Positions 45,240 through 55,704 of a stretch of 64,000 nucleotides of DNA are shown here, one piece after another. Position numbers and translations under genes: made by a program. The notes beneath the pieces were generated by a model. That model was not told where the DNA came from. It did not search any database and saw only the letters and a program-made list of their open reading frames with translations. Every line of letters starts with the position of its first letter. Positions within the stretch are counted from its first letter, which is position 1. This stretch comes from Devosia sp. 66-22 (GTDB lineage: Bacteria > Pseudomonadota > Alphaproteobacteria > Rhizobiales > Devosiaceae): assembly GCA_001899065.1 (NCBI GenBank), contig MKUZ01000018.1, forward strand, positions 278,840 to 342,839, in the 5' to 3' direction.

Positions 45240-45544
45240 TGGAAATCCTCACGGGCAACGAACTGATGAGCGGCGCGACGGTCTATCTCGACCGCGATGG
45301 CCACTGGGTCGAAGGACTGCAGCAGGCCCGCGTCTTTCTCAAGGAAGAGGCCGAGGCCCGCGACGCCGCCATCGCGGCGACCAAGAAGACGATGCGCATC
45401 AACTCACTCGAGATCGAAACGGTGACGCTGCGCGACGGGGTGATCCACCCCGACCGTATCCGCGAGCGCATCCGCGCCGAGGGCCCGACCGCCCCGCGCT
45501 TCGATCGCCAGCACCTCGATAAGGACGGCCATGTATCGATATGA
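45239..45544 (+). CDS. DUF2849 protein of the sulfite-reduction operon
   Basis: 101 residues; ATG 45239 shares a base with the cysG stop. Contains the family blocks LMSGATVYLDRDGHWVEGL and INSLEIETVTLRDGVIHP. DUF2849 genes sit between cysG and cysI in many alphaproteobacteria, so a role in assembly or regulation of sulfite reductase is likely but unproven. Its end overlaps cysI by 14 bases. Confidence 0.88.
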   Translation: MEILTGNELMSGATVYLDRDGHWVEGLQQARVFLKEEAEARDAAIAATKKTMRINSLEIETVTLRDGVIHPDRIRERIRAEGPTAPRFDRQHLDKDGHVSI

Positions 45545-47189
45545 CGAATTCGACGCGGCGTTCGTTCGCGAGCGCACCGCGCAGTTCCGCGATCAGGTGA
45601 ACCGCCGGCTGAGCGGGGAGATCAACGAGGACCAGTTCAGGCCGCTGCGGCTGATGAACGGGCTCTACCTGCAGCTCCACGCCTACATGTTCCGCATCGC
45701 CATCCCGTACGGCACGCTGCGCTCGAAGCAACTGCGCAAACTCGCCTATCTGGCGCGCACCTATGACCGCGGCTATGGCCATTTCACGACGCGCACGAAC
45801 ATCCAGTTCAACTGGCCCAAGCTGCGCGACATTCCCGACATGATGGAGCATCTCAACGAAGTCGAGATGCATGCCATCCAGACCTCGGGCAATTGCATCC
45901 GCAACATCTCGACCGACCAGTTCGCCGGCGCCGCCGCCGACGAGATCATCGATCCGCGGCCGGTCGCCGAAATCCTGCGCCAGTGGTCGAGCCTCCACCC
46001 GGAATTCTCGTATCTGCCGCGCAAGTTCAAGATCGCCATGATCGGCGCCCCGTCGGATCGTGCCGCCATCAAGTTCCACGACATCGGCCTCAAGGCGGTG
46101 ACGAACGACGCCGGCGAGATCGGCTGGGAAGTGTGGGTGGGAGGTGGCCTCGGCCGGACGCCGATGATCGCCAAGCTGATCCGCGGCTACGTCGCGCACA
46201 CCGATCTGCTTGCCTATTGCGAGGCGATCGTGCGCGTCTACAACCGCTACGGCCGGCGCGACAACAAGTTCAAGGCGCGCATAAAGATCCTGGTGCACGA
46301 AGCGGGCATCGACAAGATCCGCGAGGAAGTGGAGGCCGAGTTCGCGCAGACCAAGGGCGGCGTGCTGACGCTGCCGCAGGCCGAGCTCGACCGCATCACC
46401 ACCTATTTCGCCGCGCCCGATTTCGAGCGCGTGAACGCCACGCAGATCGACGTGCTGCGCGAGAAGGAACTCGATCCCGCCTATGGCGACTGGCTCGAGC
46501 GGAACCTCCATTCGCACCGGCAGCCCGGCTATGTGTCGGTGACGATTTCGCTGAAGCCGGTGGGCGGCGCGCCCGGCGACGCCACGGACGAGCAGATGGA
46601 GGCGATAGCCAACCTCGCCGAGAACTACTCGTTCGACGAGCTGCGCGTGACGCATGAACAGAACCTCGTTCTGCCGCATGTGCGTGTCAGCGATTTGCGC
46701 GAAGTCTACGACACGCTGGTGGAGAACGGCCTTGCCACCGGCAATGCCGGCCTCATCACTGATATGATCGCCTGCCCGGGGCTCGATTTCTGCTCCCTCG
46801 CCAATGCGCGGTCCATTCCGCTGGCGCAGGAAATCTCGCGCAAGTTCCAGGACCCGCAGCGGCAGCGCGATATCGGCGACCTCAAGATCAAGATCTCGGG
46901 CTGCATCAATGCCTGTGGCCACCACCATGTGGGCCATATCGGCATCCTGGGCGTCGAGAAGAAGGGCACCGAGCTGTACCAGATCAGCGTGGGCGGCGAC
47001 GGCACCGAGAAGGCCGCCATCGGCGACATCCTCGGCCACGGCTTCGTCGCCGACGACGTGCCCGACGCCATCGAGCGGCTGGTCGAGACCTATATCGCGC
47101 GGCGCGAGAGCGCGGACGAACCGTTCATTGCGGCCTACCGCCGGCTCGGCGACGCGCCGTTCAAGGAGGCGCTCTATGGTGCCCAATAG
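45531..47189 (+). CDS. cysI: Sulfite reductase hemoprotein (ferredoxin-type, NirA/CysI family)
   Basis: 552 residues, two ferrite-reductase repeats. Siroheme/[4Fe-4S] ligands appear as CPGLDFCSLANARS and GCINACGHHHVGH, the C-X5-C and C-X3-C set. Reduces sulfite to sulfide with six electrons. No flavoprotein CysJ is encoded, and two ferredoxins and a ferredoxin-NADP reductase are nearby, so ferredoxin is the likely donor. Nitrite reductase is the alternative, but the cysH neighbour argues for sulfite. Confidence 0.93.
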   Translation: MYRYDEFDAAFVRERTAQFRDQVNRRLSGEINEDQFRPLRLMNGLYLQLHAYMFRIAIPYGTLRSKQLRKLAYLARTYDRGYGHFTTRTNIQFNWPKLRDIPDMMEHLNEVEMHAIQTSGNCIRNISTDQFAGAAADEIIDPRPVAEILRQWSSLHPEFSYLPRKFKIAMIGAPSDRAAIKFHDIGLKAVTNDAGEIGWEVWVGGGLGRTPMIAKLIRGYVAHTDLLAYCEAIVRVYNRYGRRDNKFKARIKILVHEAGIDKIREEVEAEFAQTKGGVLTLPQAELDRITTYFAAPDFERVNATQIDVLREKELDPAYGDWLERNLHSHRQPGYVSVTISLKPVGGAPGDATDEQMEAIANLAENYSFDELRVTHEQNLVLPHVRVSDLREVYDTLVENGLATGNAGLITDMIACPGLDFCSLANARSIPLAQEISRKFQDPQRQRDIGDLKIKISGCINACGHHHVGHIGILGVEKKGTELYQISVGGDGTEKAAIGDILGHGFVADDVPDAIERLVETYIARRESADEPFIAAYRRLGDAPFKEALYGAQ

Positions 47190-48468
47190 CCTCGGTTTCG
47201 CGCCGCCCAAGCCGGACAAGCTCCGCTCGCTGGGCATCATGGCGCTCAACGGCATGTTCGACGAGATGGACGGGGTGAGCGTACTGCGGCAGGCGGTCAC
47301 CGACATCCTGCCCGACGACATCGCCATCGTCTCCTCGTTCGGTGCGGATTCCTCGGTGCTGCTGCACATGCTGGCGCAGGTGGACCCGACGCTGCCGGTC
47401 TATTTCCTCGAGACGGGCAAGCACTTTCCAGAGACGCTGGACTATGTCCGCACGCTCGAGGCGCGCCTGGGCCTCACCAATGTGCGCTGGCTGCGCCCGG
47501 ACCCCAAGGATCTCGCCCGCTTCGATCCCGACGGCGATCTGTGGGAGACCGACCCGGATTCGTGCTGCCACATCAGGAAGACCGAGCCGCTCGACGGCGA
47601 GATCGCGCAGTTTGGCGGCTGGGTCACCGGCCGCAAGCGCTACCAGACGGCGGAGCGCGGCGTGCTGCCGCATTTCGAGCTGACCGGCGACGACCGCATC
47701 AAGGTCAATCCGCTGGCCTATTTCACCGACGCCGACGTCAACGCCTACAAGATCGCGCACGGGTTGCCCGAGCATCCGCTCTTCGCTAAGGGCTACAAAT
47801 CGATCGGCTGCGCCCCGTGCACGACGATCGTCGCCGAGGGCGAGGATCCGCGTGCCGGCCGCTGGCGCGGGCTCAACAAGAAAGAGTGCGGCATCCATTT
47901 CGACTTCAACGGAGCGATCGCAAAGCCGGTGGCCGCGATGGAAAAGACCCTGTTCAAGGACGGCGCTTTCATCGCCGACCCGTTCCGCGGCTGGGCCGAG
48001 GGCGACGACCCCGCGACGGTGCGCTACACCCATATTCCGCTCAAGATGTTCCTCGACAATCGCGCGGCGGTGCTGGCCAACCCGCACCCGAACGGGCTGC
48101 TGGTGTCGCCCGGCGACAAGGTCGAGGACGTCGCCGCCGATCTCGGCCGTTTCGCCTCGGTGGCCATCGCGTTCCCGGCATTCGGCGACGGCCGCGGCTA
48201 TACCAGCGCCCGGCTGCTGGCCGAGCGCTACGCCTATCAGGGCGAGATGCGGGCGGTCGGCGACGTGCTGATGGACCAGCTTACGCTGATGCGGCGCTGC
48301 GGCATCAGCGCCTTCGTGGTGACCCATCCGGCGACGCGCAAGGCGCTCGAAACCGGACATTTGACTACGGTCAATCTGTTCTATCAGCCGATCGGTACAA
48401 CCGAAGTGCCGGTGGGCACCCGGCCGTTCCTGCGGCGCGCCGCCGAGCGCGAGACGGAGCCGGCATAG
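47176..48468 (+). CDS. cysH: APS reductase CysH fused to DUF934
   Basis: 430 residues from ATG 47176, overlapping cysI by 14 bases. About 1-255 is the CysH fold: SSFGADSSVLLHML, LETGKHFPETL, and the paired cysteines Cys130-Cys131 (DSCCHIRK) plus Cys212 and Cys215 (IGCAPCT) that bind a [4Fe-4S] cluster and mark the APS-using type. About 285-415 is DUF934 (VAIAFPAFGDGRGYTSARLLAERY and MRRCGISAFVV in parts), usually a separate small protein next to cysI. The fusion supports joint action in sulfite formation or transfer. Confidence 0.93.
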   Translation: MVPNSLGFAPPKPDKLRSLGIMALNGMFDEMDGVSVLRQAVTDILPDDIAIVSSFGADSSVLLHMLAQVDPTLPVYFLETGKHFPETLDYVRTLEARLGLTNVRWLRPDPKDLARFDPDGDLWETDPDSCCHIRKTEPLDGEIAQFGGWVTGRKRYQTAERGVLPHFELTGDDRIKVNPLAYFTDADVNAYKIAHGLPEHPLFAKGYKSIGCAPCTTIVAEGEDPRAGRWRGLNKKECGIHFDFNGAIAKPVAAMEKTLFKDGAFIADPFRGWAEGDDPATVRYTHIPLKMFLDNRAAVLANPHPNGLLVSPGDKVEDVAADLGRFASVAIAFPAFGDGRGYTSARLLAERYAYQGEMRAVGDVLMDQLTLMRRCGISAFVVTHPATRKALETGHLTTVNLFYQPIGTTEVPVGTRPFLRRAAERETEPA

Positions 48469-48487
48469 GCCAGCAGCATCCGATGTT

Positions 48488-48556
48488 CTCCCCGCGACCG
48501 CGGGGACCCATCTTTGGGCTGGGGCGAAACGACAAATGGTCCCCTTCGCGGGGATG
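48488..48556. repeat. REP-like inverted-repeat pair between cysH and the reductase gene
   Basis: Two GC-rich hairpins, CCCCGC-GACC-GCGGGG (48490-48505) and TCCCC-TTCGC-GGGGA (48540-48554), flank a core in which GGGGACCCAT and ATGGTCCCC are inverted copies. This is the form of bacterial REP/BIME intergenic elements. Copy number in the genome cannot be seen. Confidence 0.4.
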
Positions 48557-48610
48557 GCACCTGGTGATATGGCGGGGCAACGGAGCGCCGCCGAGCAATT
48601 GAGAGACTGA

Positions 48611-49636
<1,026 letters not shown>

Positions 49637-49642
49637 GCCGCC

Positions 49643-49975
49643 ATGAAGATCATCGTCACCGACCAGGACGGCGTCGTGCACGAGCTCGAAGGGCTCGACG
49701 GCTGGCGCGCCATGGAGGTGATCCGCGACTGGGGCCTCAACATCAAGGCCGAGTGCGGCGGCGCCTGCTCGTGCGCCACCTGCCATGTGTGGGTGGACGA
49801 GGGGTGGTATGGCAAGCTGCAGCCGGCGAGCGACGACGAGGAAGACCTGATCTACTCGACGCTCGACCAGAAGCCCAATTCGCGGCTGAGCTGCCAGATC
49901 CTGCTCAGCGAAGAGCTCGACGGGCTGCGGCTCACGCTGACGCCGAGCGCGTCGCAGGAGCCGGTGGACGCCTGA
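49643..49975 (+). CDS. [2Fe-2S] ferredoxin (second copy, paired with the reductase)
   Basis: 110 residues with ligands Cys38, Cys44, Cys47 and Cys84, the same C-X5-C-X2-C-X36-C spacing as the ferredoxin at 43432 and clear similarity along its length ([10 protein letters not shown] block in both). The gene follows the reductase by 6 bases, so the two form an electron-delivery pair. Stop is 8 bases from the convergent YcjF-like gene. Confidence 0.92.
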   Translation: MKIIVTDQDGVVHELEGLDGWRAMEVIRDWGLNIKAECGGACSCATCHVWVDEGWYGKLQPASDDEEDLIYSTLDQKPNSRLSCQILLSEELDGLRLTLTPSASQEPVDA

Positions 49976-49983
49976 GCCGCGGC

Positions 49984-51018
49984 TCAGGGCTTGTCGGTCG
50001 TCTTCAACACGTTGGCGAGCTCGGGCAGGAAGTCCTTGACCATCGGCAGCGGCTCGGTGGTGAAGGGCAGGGGGCGGACGACGCGCATGGCGGCGATGCC
50101 GACGCGCACCGTCATCAGACCGTTGACGACGCCCTCGCCAAGGCGCTGCGACAGGCGCGCGGCGAGGCCCTGGCCGACGAGCTGTTCGATGACCCCGTCG
50201 GTGAGTACGAGCCCGCCGGTGACGGCCAGGTGGCCGAGGATGGCGCCGATCAGGCGCCATGAGCTCCACAGCCCCGGCCGCGCGCCATAGAGCCGCGCGA
50301 TGGCGCCGCCGAGCCGGACGCTCTCCCACACCACGAAGCCGATATCGATGAGCGCGCGCGGGCTCACGGCGGTGACCAGCGCGACGCGGCGCGCCGAGGC
50401 CGCCGCGAGGGCGCGGGCGCGGGCATCGAGCGACGCCATCAGCGTGCGCTCGGTATAGCGCAGCAGCTCGCCGCCGTCGAAGAACTGCGCCTCATTGTCC
50501 TTCAGCGTGGCGAGGGCGCGCGACAGGTCGGCGCGCGGCGCGTAGATGTCCTTGAGCTCGGCGACAATAGGCTGCGCGTCCTTCAGCCGGTCGGAGGCGA
50601 GGGCGGTCAGCGTGCGCGTCTTGAGATGGTCGAGCGAGCGGAGGCGCCAGAGCGAACCGATCTCCCGGGCGATGAGGATGATCGCGGCGAGAACGAAGAG
50701 CGCGAGGAGGGTGAGGCCAACCCAGCCAAGCCAACCACTGGTCGCGAACAGGTCGCGGATCAGCGCGTCGGCGGCGAGGCCGAGGCCGAGCGAGACGAGG
50801 AGGCCGGCAGTGGTCCAGAGCAGCCGCACGAGCCAGTTGCCCCTGCGCGGGGCGAGCGGCACGGTGTCGGGATCGGCGGGCGTATCGCTCAAGGAGGCGA
50901 CGGTGGCCGGGAGCTCGGCCACGTCGGTGGGCGCGAAGGCGCGCGGCGCACGGATCTCGGCTTCCGCGGCGGTCTGCGGATCGAGCGGGATGGCGGTGGG
51001 GCGCTTCATCTCAGCCAA
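49984..51018 (-). CDS. YcjF-like inner membrane protein (TIGR01620/DUF697)
   Basis: 344 residues: polar N-terminus, two helices at about 85-105 and 120-140 (LLWTTAGLLVSLGLGLAADA, LTLLALFVLAAIILIAREIG), and a C-terminal DUF697 domain with a GAILGHLAVTGGLVL helix. Overlaps the end of the YcjX gene by 13 bases, the pairing usual for ycjX-ycjF, a stress-linked module of unknown mechanism. Confidence 0.88.
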   Translation of the reverse strand: MAEMKRPTAIPLDPQTAAEAEIRAPRAFAPTDVAELPATVASLSDTPADPDTVPLAPRRGNWLVRLLWTTAGLLVSLGLGLAADALIRDLFATSGWLGWVGLTLLALFVLAAIILIAREIGSLWRLRSLDHLKTRTLTALASDRLKDAQPIVAELKDIYAPRADLSRALATLKDNEAQFFDGGELLRYTERTLMASLDARARALAAASARRVALVTAVSPRALIDIGFVVWESVRLGGAIARLYGARPGLWSSWRLIGAILGHLAVTGGLVLTDGVIEQLVGQGLAARLSQRLGEGVVNGLMTVRVGIAAMRVVRPLPFTTEPLPMVKDFLPELANVLKTTDKP

Positions 51019-52445
51019 TCTCCGATCAGGAAATCGAGCGCCCGGTCGAAGCGGATATGCGGCAGTACCGCGGCGCCTTCGGCGTTGCGCTCGAGCTTCT
51101 GCGGCGGCAGGAAGCGCATGAAATTGAGGTCGATCGGCGTGTCGCCGAAAGCGGCTTCGGGCTGCGCCGGCAGGTCGCCGGGGAACAGCGCGATCTCGGT
51201 CTTGCCGTCATAGACCTGGCCGCCGAGCTCTTCGTCCGCTTCGGGCGTGCCGATGATGACGTCGAGGTCCTTGATCCGGCCCTCGCGCGTGGCACGCACG
51301 GCGGCGAGGGCGACCGAGGACGTCTCGGCGCCAGCGAATTTGGCGCGGCGGGCGGCGCGCGCGACGAGGCGGTTGAGGATGGCCTCGAGCCGGTCGTGGC
51401 TGGTCGAGTGGACGTGGTCGGCCTTGGTCGCAGCAAACAGGATGCGGTCGATGCGGCGCGAGATCAGCCGCAGGAAGGGGTTGGCATCGCCCTGCCGGAA
51501 GCACGCGAGGATCTCGGTCAGCGCTGTCTCGATGTCGGCCACGGCGGCCGGGCCGGCGTTGAGGGCGCGCAGCGTGTCGACCAGCACGATCTGCCGGTCG
51601 AGGCGCGCGAAGTGATCGCGGAAGAAGGGACGGACGACGATATCCTTGTAGGCCTCGAAACGATGTTCCAGCGTGGCGTAGAGGCTGCCGCGGCGCAGCG
51701 CGGATGCCGGTGCGGGCAGCGGCGCGAAGGTGAGGGCAGGGGTGCCCTCGAGGTCGCCGGGCATGAGGAAGCGGCCGGGCGGCAGCGTGGACAGAGCGTG
51801 CGTGTCGGCGCGGCTGGCGCGCAGATAGGCAGTGAACGCGGCCGCGAGCTTCTCCGCGTCGGGCTCGCTGATCTCCTTGCTGGCGTCGAGGGTGGCGAGA
51901 AGGTCGAGATAGGTGCGTGCTTCCGCCGGCGCCGTCGGTTCGCCGGCGCGGGCGAGCGCCTCGGCCGACCATTCGGCAAAGCTCAGCGACAGCAGCGGCA
52001 GGTCGAGCAGCCATTCGCCGGGATAGTCGACGATATCGAGATTGAGCGTCGAGGGACCGGCCCAGCCGGCCCACCATTGCTGCGACTGGAACTTCAGGAC
52101 CAGCCGCAACTGGCTGATGCGCCGGGTGCTCTCGGGCCAGTGCGGCGTCTTGCCGGTGAGGGCATCGAGGTGCTGCTCATAGGCAAAGCGCGGGATGGAG
52201 GCGTCGGGCGATTCCGCCAGCCGCGCGCCGATGAAGCGCCCGTCGGCGAGCGGGGCGAAGCCCGGCAGGCGGCCGCCGGTCAGCAGATTGTGCACCAGCG
52301 CGGTGATGAAAATGGTCTTGCCGGCCCGGCTCAGCCCGGTGACGCCGAGGCGCAGCGTGGGCGTCAGCGTGCCGGTGGCGGCGTCGGCGAGGTTGCCCAG
52401 GGCAATGCCGATTTCGTCGGTGATGGTCGTCGGCGCCTGCGGCAT
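51006..52445 (-). CDS. YcjX-family GTPase-like protein (DUF463)
   Basis: 479 residues with a P-loop LGVTGLSRAGKTIFITALV near residue 35 and a Walker B-like NLDIVDYPGEWLLDLPL. The later TKADHVH (at about 335) looks like a nucleotide-specificity motif. YcjX proteins are predicted dynamin-like or STAND-like P-loop NTPases acting with the membrane protein encoded next. Divergent from the GT2 gene. Confidence 0.92.
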   Translation of the reverse strand: MPQAPTTITDEIGIALGNLADAATGTLTPTLRLGVTGLSRAGKTIFITALVHNLLTGGRLPGFAPLADGRFIGARLAESPDASIPRFAYEQHLDALTGKTPHWPESTRRISQLRLVLKFQSQQWWAGWAGPSTLNLDIVDYPGEWLLDLPLLSLSFAEWSAEALARAGEPTAPAEARTYLDLLATLDASKEISEPDAEKLAAAFTAYLRASRADTHALSTLPPGRFLMPGDLEGTPALTFAPLPAPASALRRGSLYATLEHRFEAYKDIVVRPFFRDHFARLDRQIVLVDTLRALNAGPAAVADIETALTEILACFRQGDANPFLRLISRRIDRILFAATKADHVHSTSHDRLEAILNRLVARAARRAKFAGAETSSVALAAVRATREGRIKDLDVIIGTPEADEELGGQVYDGKTEIALFPGDLPAQPEAAFGDTPIDLNFMRFLPPQKLERNAEGAAVLPHIRFDRALDFLIGDWLR

Positions 52446-52572
52446 CTGCCCCTCGGTTCCCGCGAAAAGTAAGGTTCTTCATCGGGATTGCAAGCCAGCG
52501 CTAAACGCGATGACGACATTGCCGGTGCCCGCTTTTGGTCTTTCTTCATAAAGCCGGGCCTTCATTTAGGGC

Positions 52573-54519
52573 ATGCCCTATGCCGTCGCCCGCCATTTCG
52601 ATGGAGACAATTCCGAACTGCTCGGCGTCCCGCGCGAGCGCACGATGGGCGACCGGCTGCATCTGGAGGCGGCCAAGCTCCTGCTCGAGCGCAGGATCAT
52701 CACCCTGACCGGCCTCGCGGTGGCGATGCGGCAGGCCGCCGAGTGGGGCAGCACGCTGGCCCGCACGCTGATTTCTGGCGGCCAGGTGCGGCCGATGGAT
52801 TACTACAAGGCGGTGGCCGACGTGTATGGCGTCCGCTTCATCGACCTGCAGCGCGAGCCGATCGACGAAACGCTGACCCGCGTCGAAGACCGGGCGGACT
52901 ATGCCGAGCGCAATATCGTGCCGTGGCGCCGGATCGACGGCCGGATGCTGATCGCGACGACCGAAATCACCGCCGAGCATTTCATGTGGGGCGACGAGCG
53001 GTTCGGGCCCGACAATTACGATTTCGTCATCACCTCACCCTTCGACATCCTGTGGGAGACGCAGAAGCTGTTCCGCAACTGGGACAGCTTCTTTGCCCGC
53101 GAGGCGCTCTATTCGTGGAAGCCCGAGCACTCGGCCAAGTTCACCGTGACCGGACCGCAGAAGGCGACGCTGTGTGTGCTGCTCGGCGGGCTCGTATTGA
53201 GCCTGATCGCCGCGCCGTTCCAGACCGCCGTCGTGCTGATGGCGACGTTCACCACGATCTACTCGCTGACCTTCGTGTTCAAGTTCATCCTCACCTTCGT
53301 CGGTTCGTCGCGGAAGGCGGACATGGAGATTTCGCCCGAGGCGATCGCGGCGATCGATGACGCGACGCTGCCGGTCTACACGGTGCTCGTGCCGATGTAC
53401 AAAGAGGCCAGGGTGCTGCCGCTGCTCACCAAGGCGCTCAAGGGCCTCGACTATCCGGCCAGCAAGCTCGAGGTGAAGCTCGTCCTCGAGGAAGACGACA
53501 CCGAGACCATCGATGCCGCCAAGGCGCTGAAACTTCCGGGCACGTTCGAGATCGTGCGCGTGCCGCCCAGCCAGCCCAAGACCAAGCCGAAGGCCTGCAA
53601 CTACGCGCTGCAGTTCTGTCGCGGCGAGTTCGTCACCATCTACGATGCCGAGGACCAGCCCGAGCCCGACCAGCTCAAGAAGGCGGTGCTCGCCTTCCGC
53701 CAGGGCGATCCGATGCTCGCCTGCGTGCAGGGGCGGCTCAACTATTTCAATCGCAGCGAGAACTGGCTGACGCGCATGTTCACGCTGGAATACAGCCAGT
53801 GGTTCGATTTCCTGCTGCCGGGGCTCGACTGGCTGAAAGTGCCGATCCCGCTGGGCGGCACGTCCAACCATTTCAGGCTGTCGGCGCTGCGCGAGGTGGG
53901 CGCCTGGGACCCCTACAACGTCACCGAGGATGCCGACCTCGGCGTGCGCCTCGCGCAGGAGGGCTACACGGTCGGCGTCATCAACTCGACCACCTATGAG
54001 GAAGCCAACGGCGTCCTGCCGAGCTGGATCAAGCAGCGCAGCCGCTGGATCAAGGGCTATATGCAGACCTGGCTGGTGCACATGCGCCACCCGATCGCGC
54101 TGTGGCGGTCGATCGGCACCAAGGGCTTCCTGTCCTTCCACTTCTTCATCGGCGCGCCACCCTTCACCATGCTGCTGGCGCCGATCCTGTGGGCGATCAC
54201 GCTCGCCCTGTGGGTCACCCACAGCTTCGACCTGGGCTGGCTGTTCCCCGAGCCGTTCGGCACGATGGCGCTCTTCAACCTCGTGATCGGCAATCTCTTC
54301 CTCGTCTATTTCGGCGTCATCGCGGCGCTCAAGCGCAAGTACTACGACCTCGTTCCGGTCGGCGTGCTGCTGCCCGTCTACTGGGTGCTGCACTCGGTGG
54401 CGGCGTACAAGGCGTTCTGGCAGCTCCTCTTCAACCCGCATTATTGGGAGAAGACCGAGCACGGGACATCCGCCATCACGCAGAAGACGCTCGAGAGCGT
54501 CAAGCAGGAGGCCTCATGA
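52573..54519 (+). CDS. Membrane glycosyltransferase family 2 with N-terminal GspE-N/MshEN-like domain
   Basis: 648 residues. About 25-170 resembles the MshEN/T2SSE-N domain that can bind c-di-GMP (ERRIITLTGLAVAMRQ, GVRFIDLQREP). Two helices follow near 195-240, then a processive GT2 domain with YDAEDQPEPDQ, TEDADLGVRLA and QRSRW (the QxxRW motif), then several C-terminal helices. Likely makes or extends a beta-glycan at the inner membrane. Stop overlaps the next gene (ATGA). The product is not identifiable. Confidence 0.85.
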   Translation: MPYAVARHFDGDNSELLGVPRERTMGDRLHLEAAKLLLERRIITLTGLAVAMRQAAEWGSTLARTLISGGQVRPMDYYKAVADVYGVRFIDLQREPIDETLTRVEDRADYAERNIVPWRRIDGRMLIATTEITAEHFMWGDERFGPDNYDFVITSPFDILWETQKLFRNWDSFFAREALYSWKPEHSAKFTVTGPQKATLCVLLGGLVLSLIAAPFQTAVVLMATFTTIYSLTFVFKFILTFVGSSRKADMEISPEAIAAIDDATLPVYTVLVPMYKEARVLPLLTKALKGLDYPASKLEVKLVLEEDDTETIDAAKALKLPGTFEIVRVPPSQPKTKPKACNYALQFCRGEFVTIYDAEDQPEPDQLKKAVLAFRQGDPMLACVQGRLNYFNRSENWLTRMFTLEYSQWFDFLLPGLDWLKVPIPLGGTSNHFRLSALREVGAWDPYNVTEDADLGVRLAQEGYTVGVINSTTYEEANGVLPSWIKQRSRWIKGYMQTWLVHMRHPIALWRSIGTKGFLSFHFFIGAPPFTMLLAPILWAITLALWVTHSFDLGWLFPEPFGTMALFNLVIGNLFLVYFGVIAALKRKYYDLVPVGVLLPVYWVLHSVAAYKAFWQLLFNPHYWEKTEHGTSAITQKTLESVKQEAS

Positions 54520-55670
54520 CGCTCCTGGCCAGCTCCGCGCCGGTCGTGTCGGCGAGAAAACCGCTCATGCGTCTCGCGACGGCGATCGTGTGGATCGTAT
54601 CGCTTGCCGCGCTGCTGCTCGTCGCCTCGCATGTGATCGAGGCGGGCTTCGTCCGCCGCGATATCGAGGCGCTGCGGGCGGGCGAGGCGTGGCGCAACGG
54701 CGGCTGGCTGTCCCAACTCGTGCTGTCGCTGGTTGGGCTCGTCCCCAATCTCGACTGGCAGCAATCCATCCTGTCGCTGACGGCCGCAGTCGTCGCGGGC
54801 CTCGCCTTCGGCCTGCTCTACGACCGGCTGCGTGCCAGTGGCTGGACCATCGTGGGCAGCGTGGCGATGCTCGTGCTCCTTGCGAGCCACGCGAACGTCC
54901 TCTACGCCATCACCGCCGCCAGCCGCGGGCTGCCGCTCTATTTCGCCTTCGCCGCGCTCATTCCTGCCATTCGCCAGATGGAGGATGTGGGCGACGTGCA
55001 GTCGACCATCGGGCTCGGCCTGCTGATGCCGCTGCTGCTGCTCGCCGGGCCGCTGACGACGCCGCTGATCGTGCCGCTGGCGCTCGGCGCCGCGCTCGCC
55101 GATCCCGATGGCCGGCGCGACCCGCGCGCCTTCGCCGCCATGCTGCTCGTCGCCGTCATCCCCGCGCTCATCGTCGCCATCGGCGTGGTGGGATTCGTGA
55201 CGCAGTCGGGCATCGGCATCGTCAACGTCATCCTGCCGTACTACGCGACCTATGGCGCGCTGCGCATGGGCGATGTGGCGCAAAGCCTGGGTATCCTGTT
55301 CACCTTCGCGCCGGTGGCCGTGGTGCCGCTGCTCTACTGCATCTGGCCCAATCTGCCGGAGAGGCGGTATGTGTGGAGCGCGCTGGCGGTCGTCGCGATG
55401 CCCGTATGGCTCGCCGTCGGGCGCATGATCTTTAGCAACTCGATGCTGCCTTTCGTGCCGGCTGTGGCGCTTCTCGCCGCCTACATTTCATGGCTGTGCG
55501 TGGTGCGCCTGCCGTTCCTGCTGCGCGCCATCGCCATGCTCGCGCTGGCCATCGCCGTGGTCGCAAGCTGGACTCAGACCGGCTTTTGGGACGATCCGCT
55601 ATGGAAGGCGGCGCTGTTCAGCGGTCTCCCGACGGACCCGGGCTATCTGGGGCTGCGGCCCGGCCTGTGA
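54516..55670 (+). CDS. Polytopic membrane protein partnered with the GT2 gene
   Basis: 384 residues with about nine to eleven hydrophobic helices and few conserved polar residues; a short lumenal patch GLPTDPGYLGLRPGL ends the protein. I recognise no family. The 4-base overlap with the glycosyltransferase suggests they act together, perhaps in export or polymerisation of the glycan. Confidence 0.75.
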   Translation: MTLLASSAPVVSARKPLMRLATAIVWIVSLAALLLVASHVIEAGFVRRDIEALRAGEAWRNGGWLSQLVLSLVGLVPNLDWQQSILSLTAAVVAGLAFGLLYDRLRASGWTIVGSVAMLVLLASHANVLYAITAASRGLPLYFAFAALIPAIRQMEDVGDVQSTIGLGLLMPLLLLAGPLTTPLIVPLALGAALADPDGRRDPRAFAAMLLVAVIPALIVAIGVVGFVTQSGIGIVNVILPYYATYGALRMGDVAQSLGILFTFAPVAVVPLLYCIWPNLPERRYVWSALAVVAMPVWLAVGRMIFSNSMLPFVPAVALLAAYISWLCVVRLPFLLRAIAMLALAIAVVASWTQTGFWDDPLWKAALFSGLPTDPGYLGLRPGL

Positions 55671-55678
55671 GAACTGGA

Positions 55679-55698
55679 GGCGGGGAACCGGCCCCGCC
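55679..55698. terminator. Hairpin between the GT2 unit and metA
   Basis: GGCGGGG (55679-55685) pairs with CCCCGCC (55692-55698), loop AACCGG, in the 34-base gap between two convergent genes. Can serve both; no clear U-run. Confidence 0.55.
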
Positions 55699-55704
55699 TG
55701 CGCT

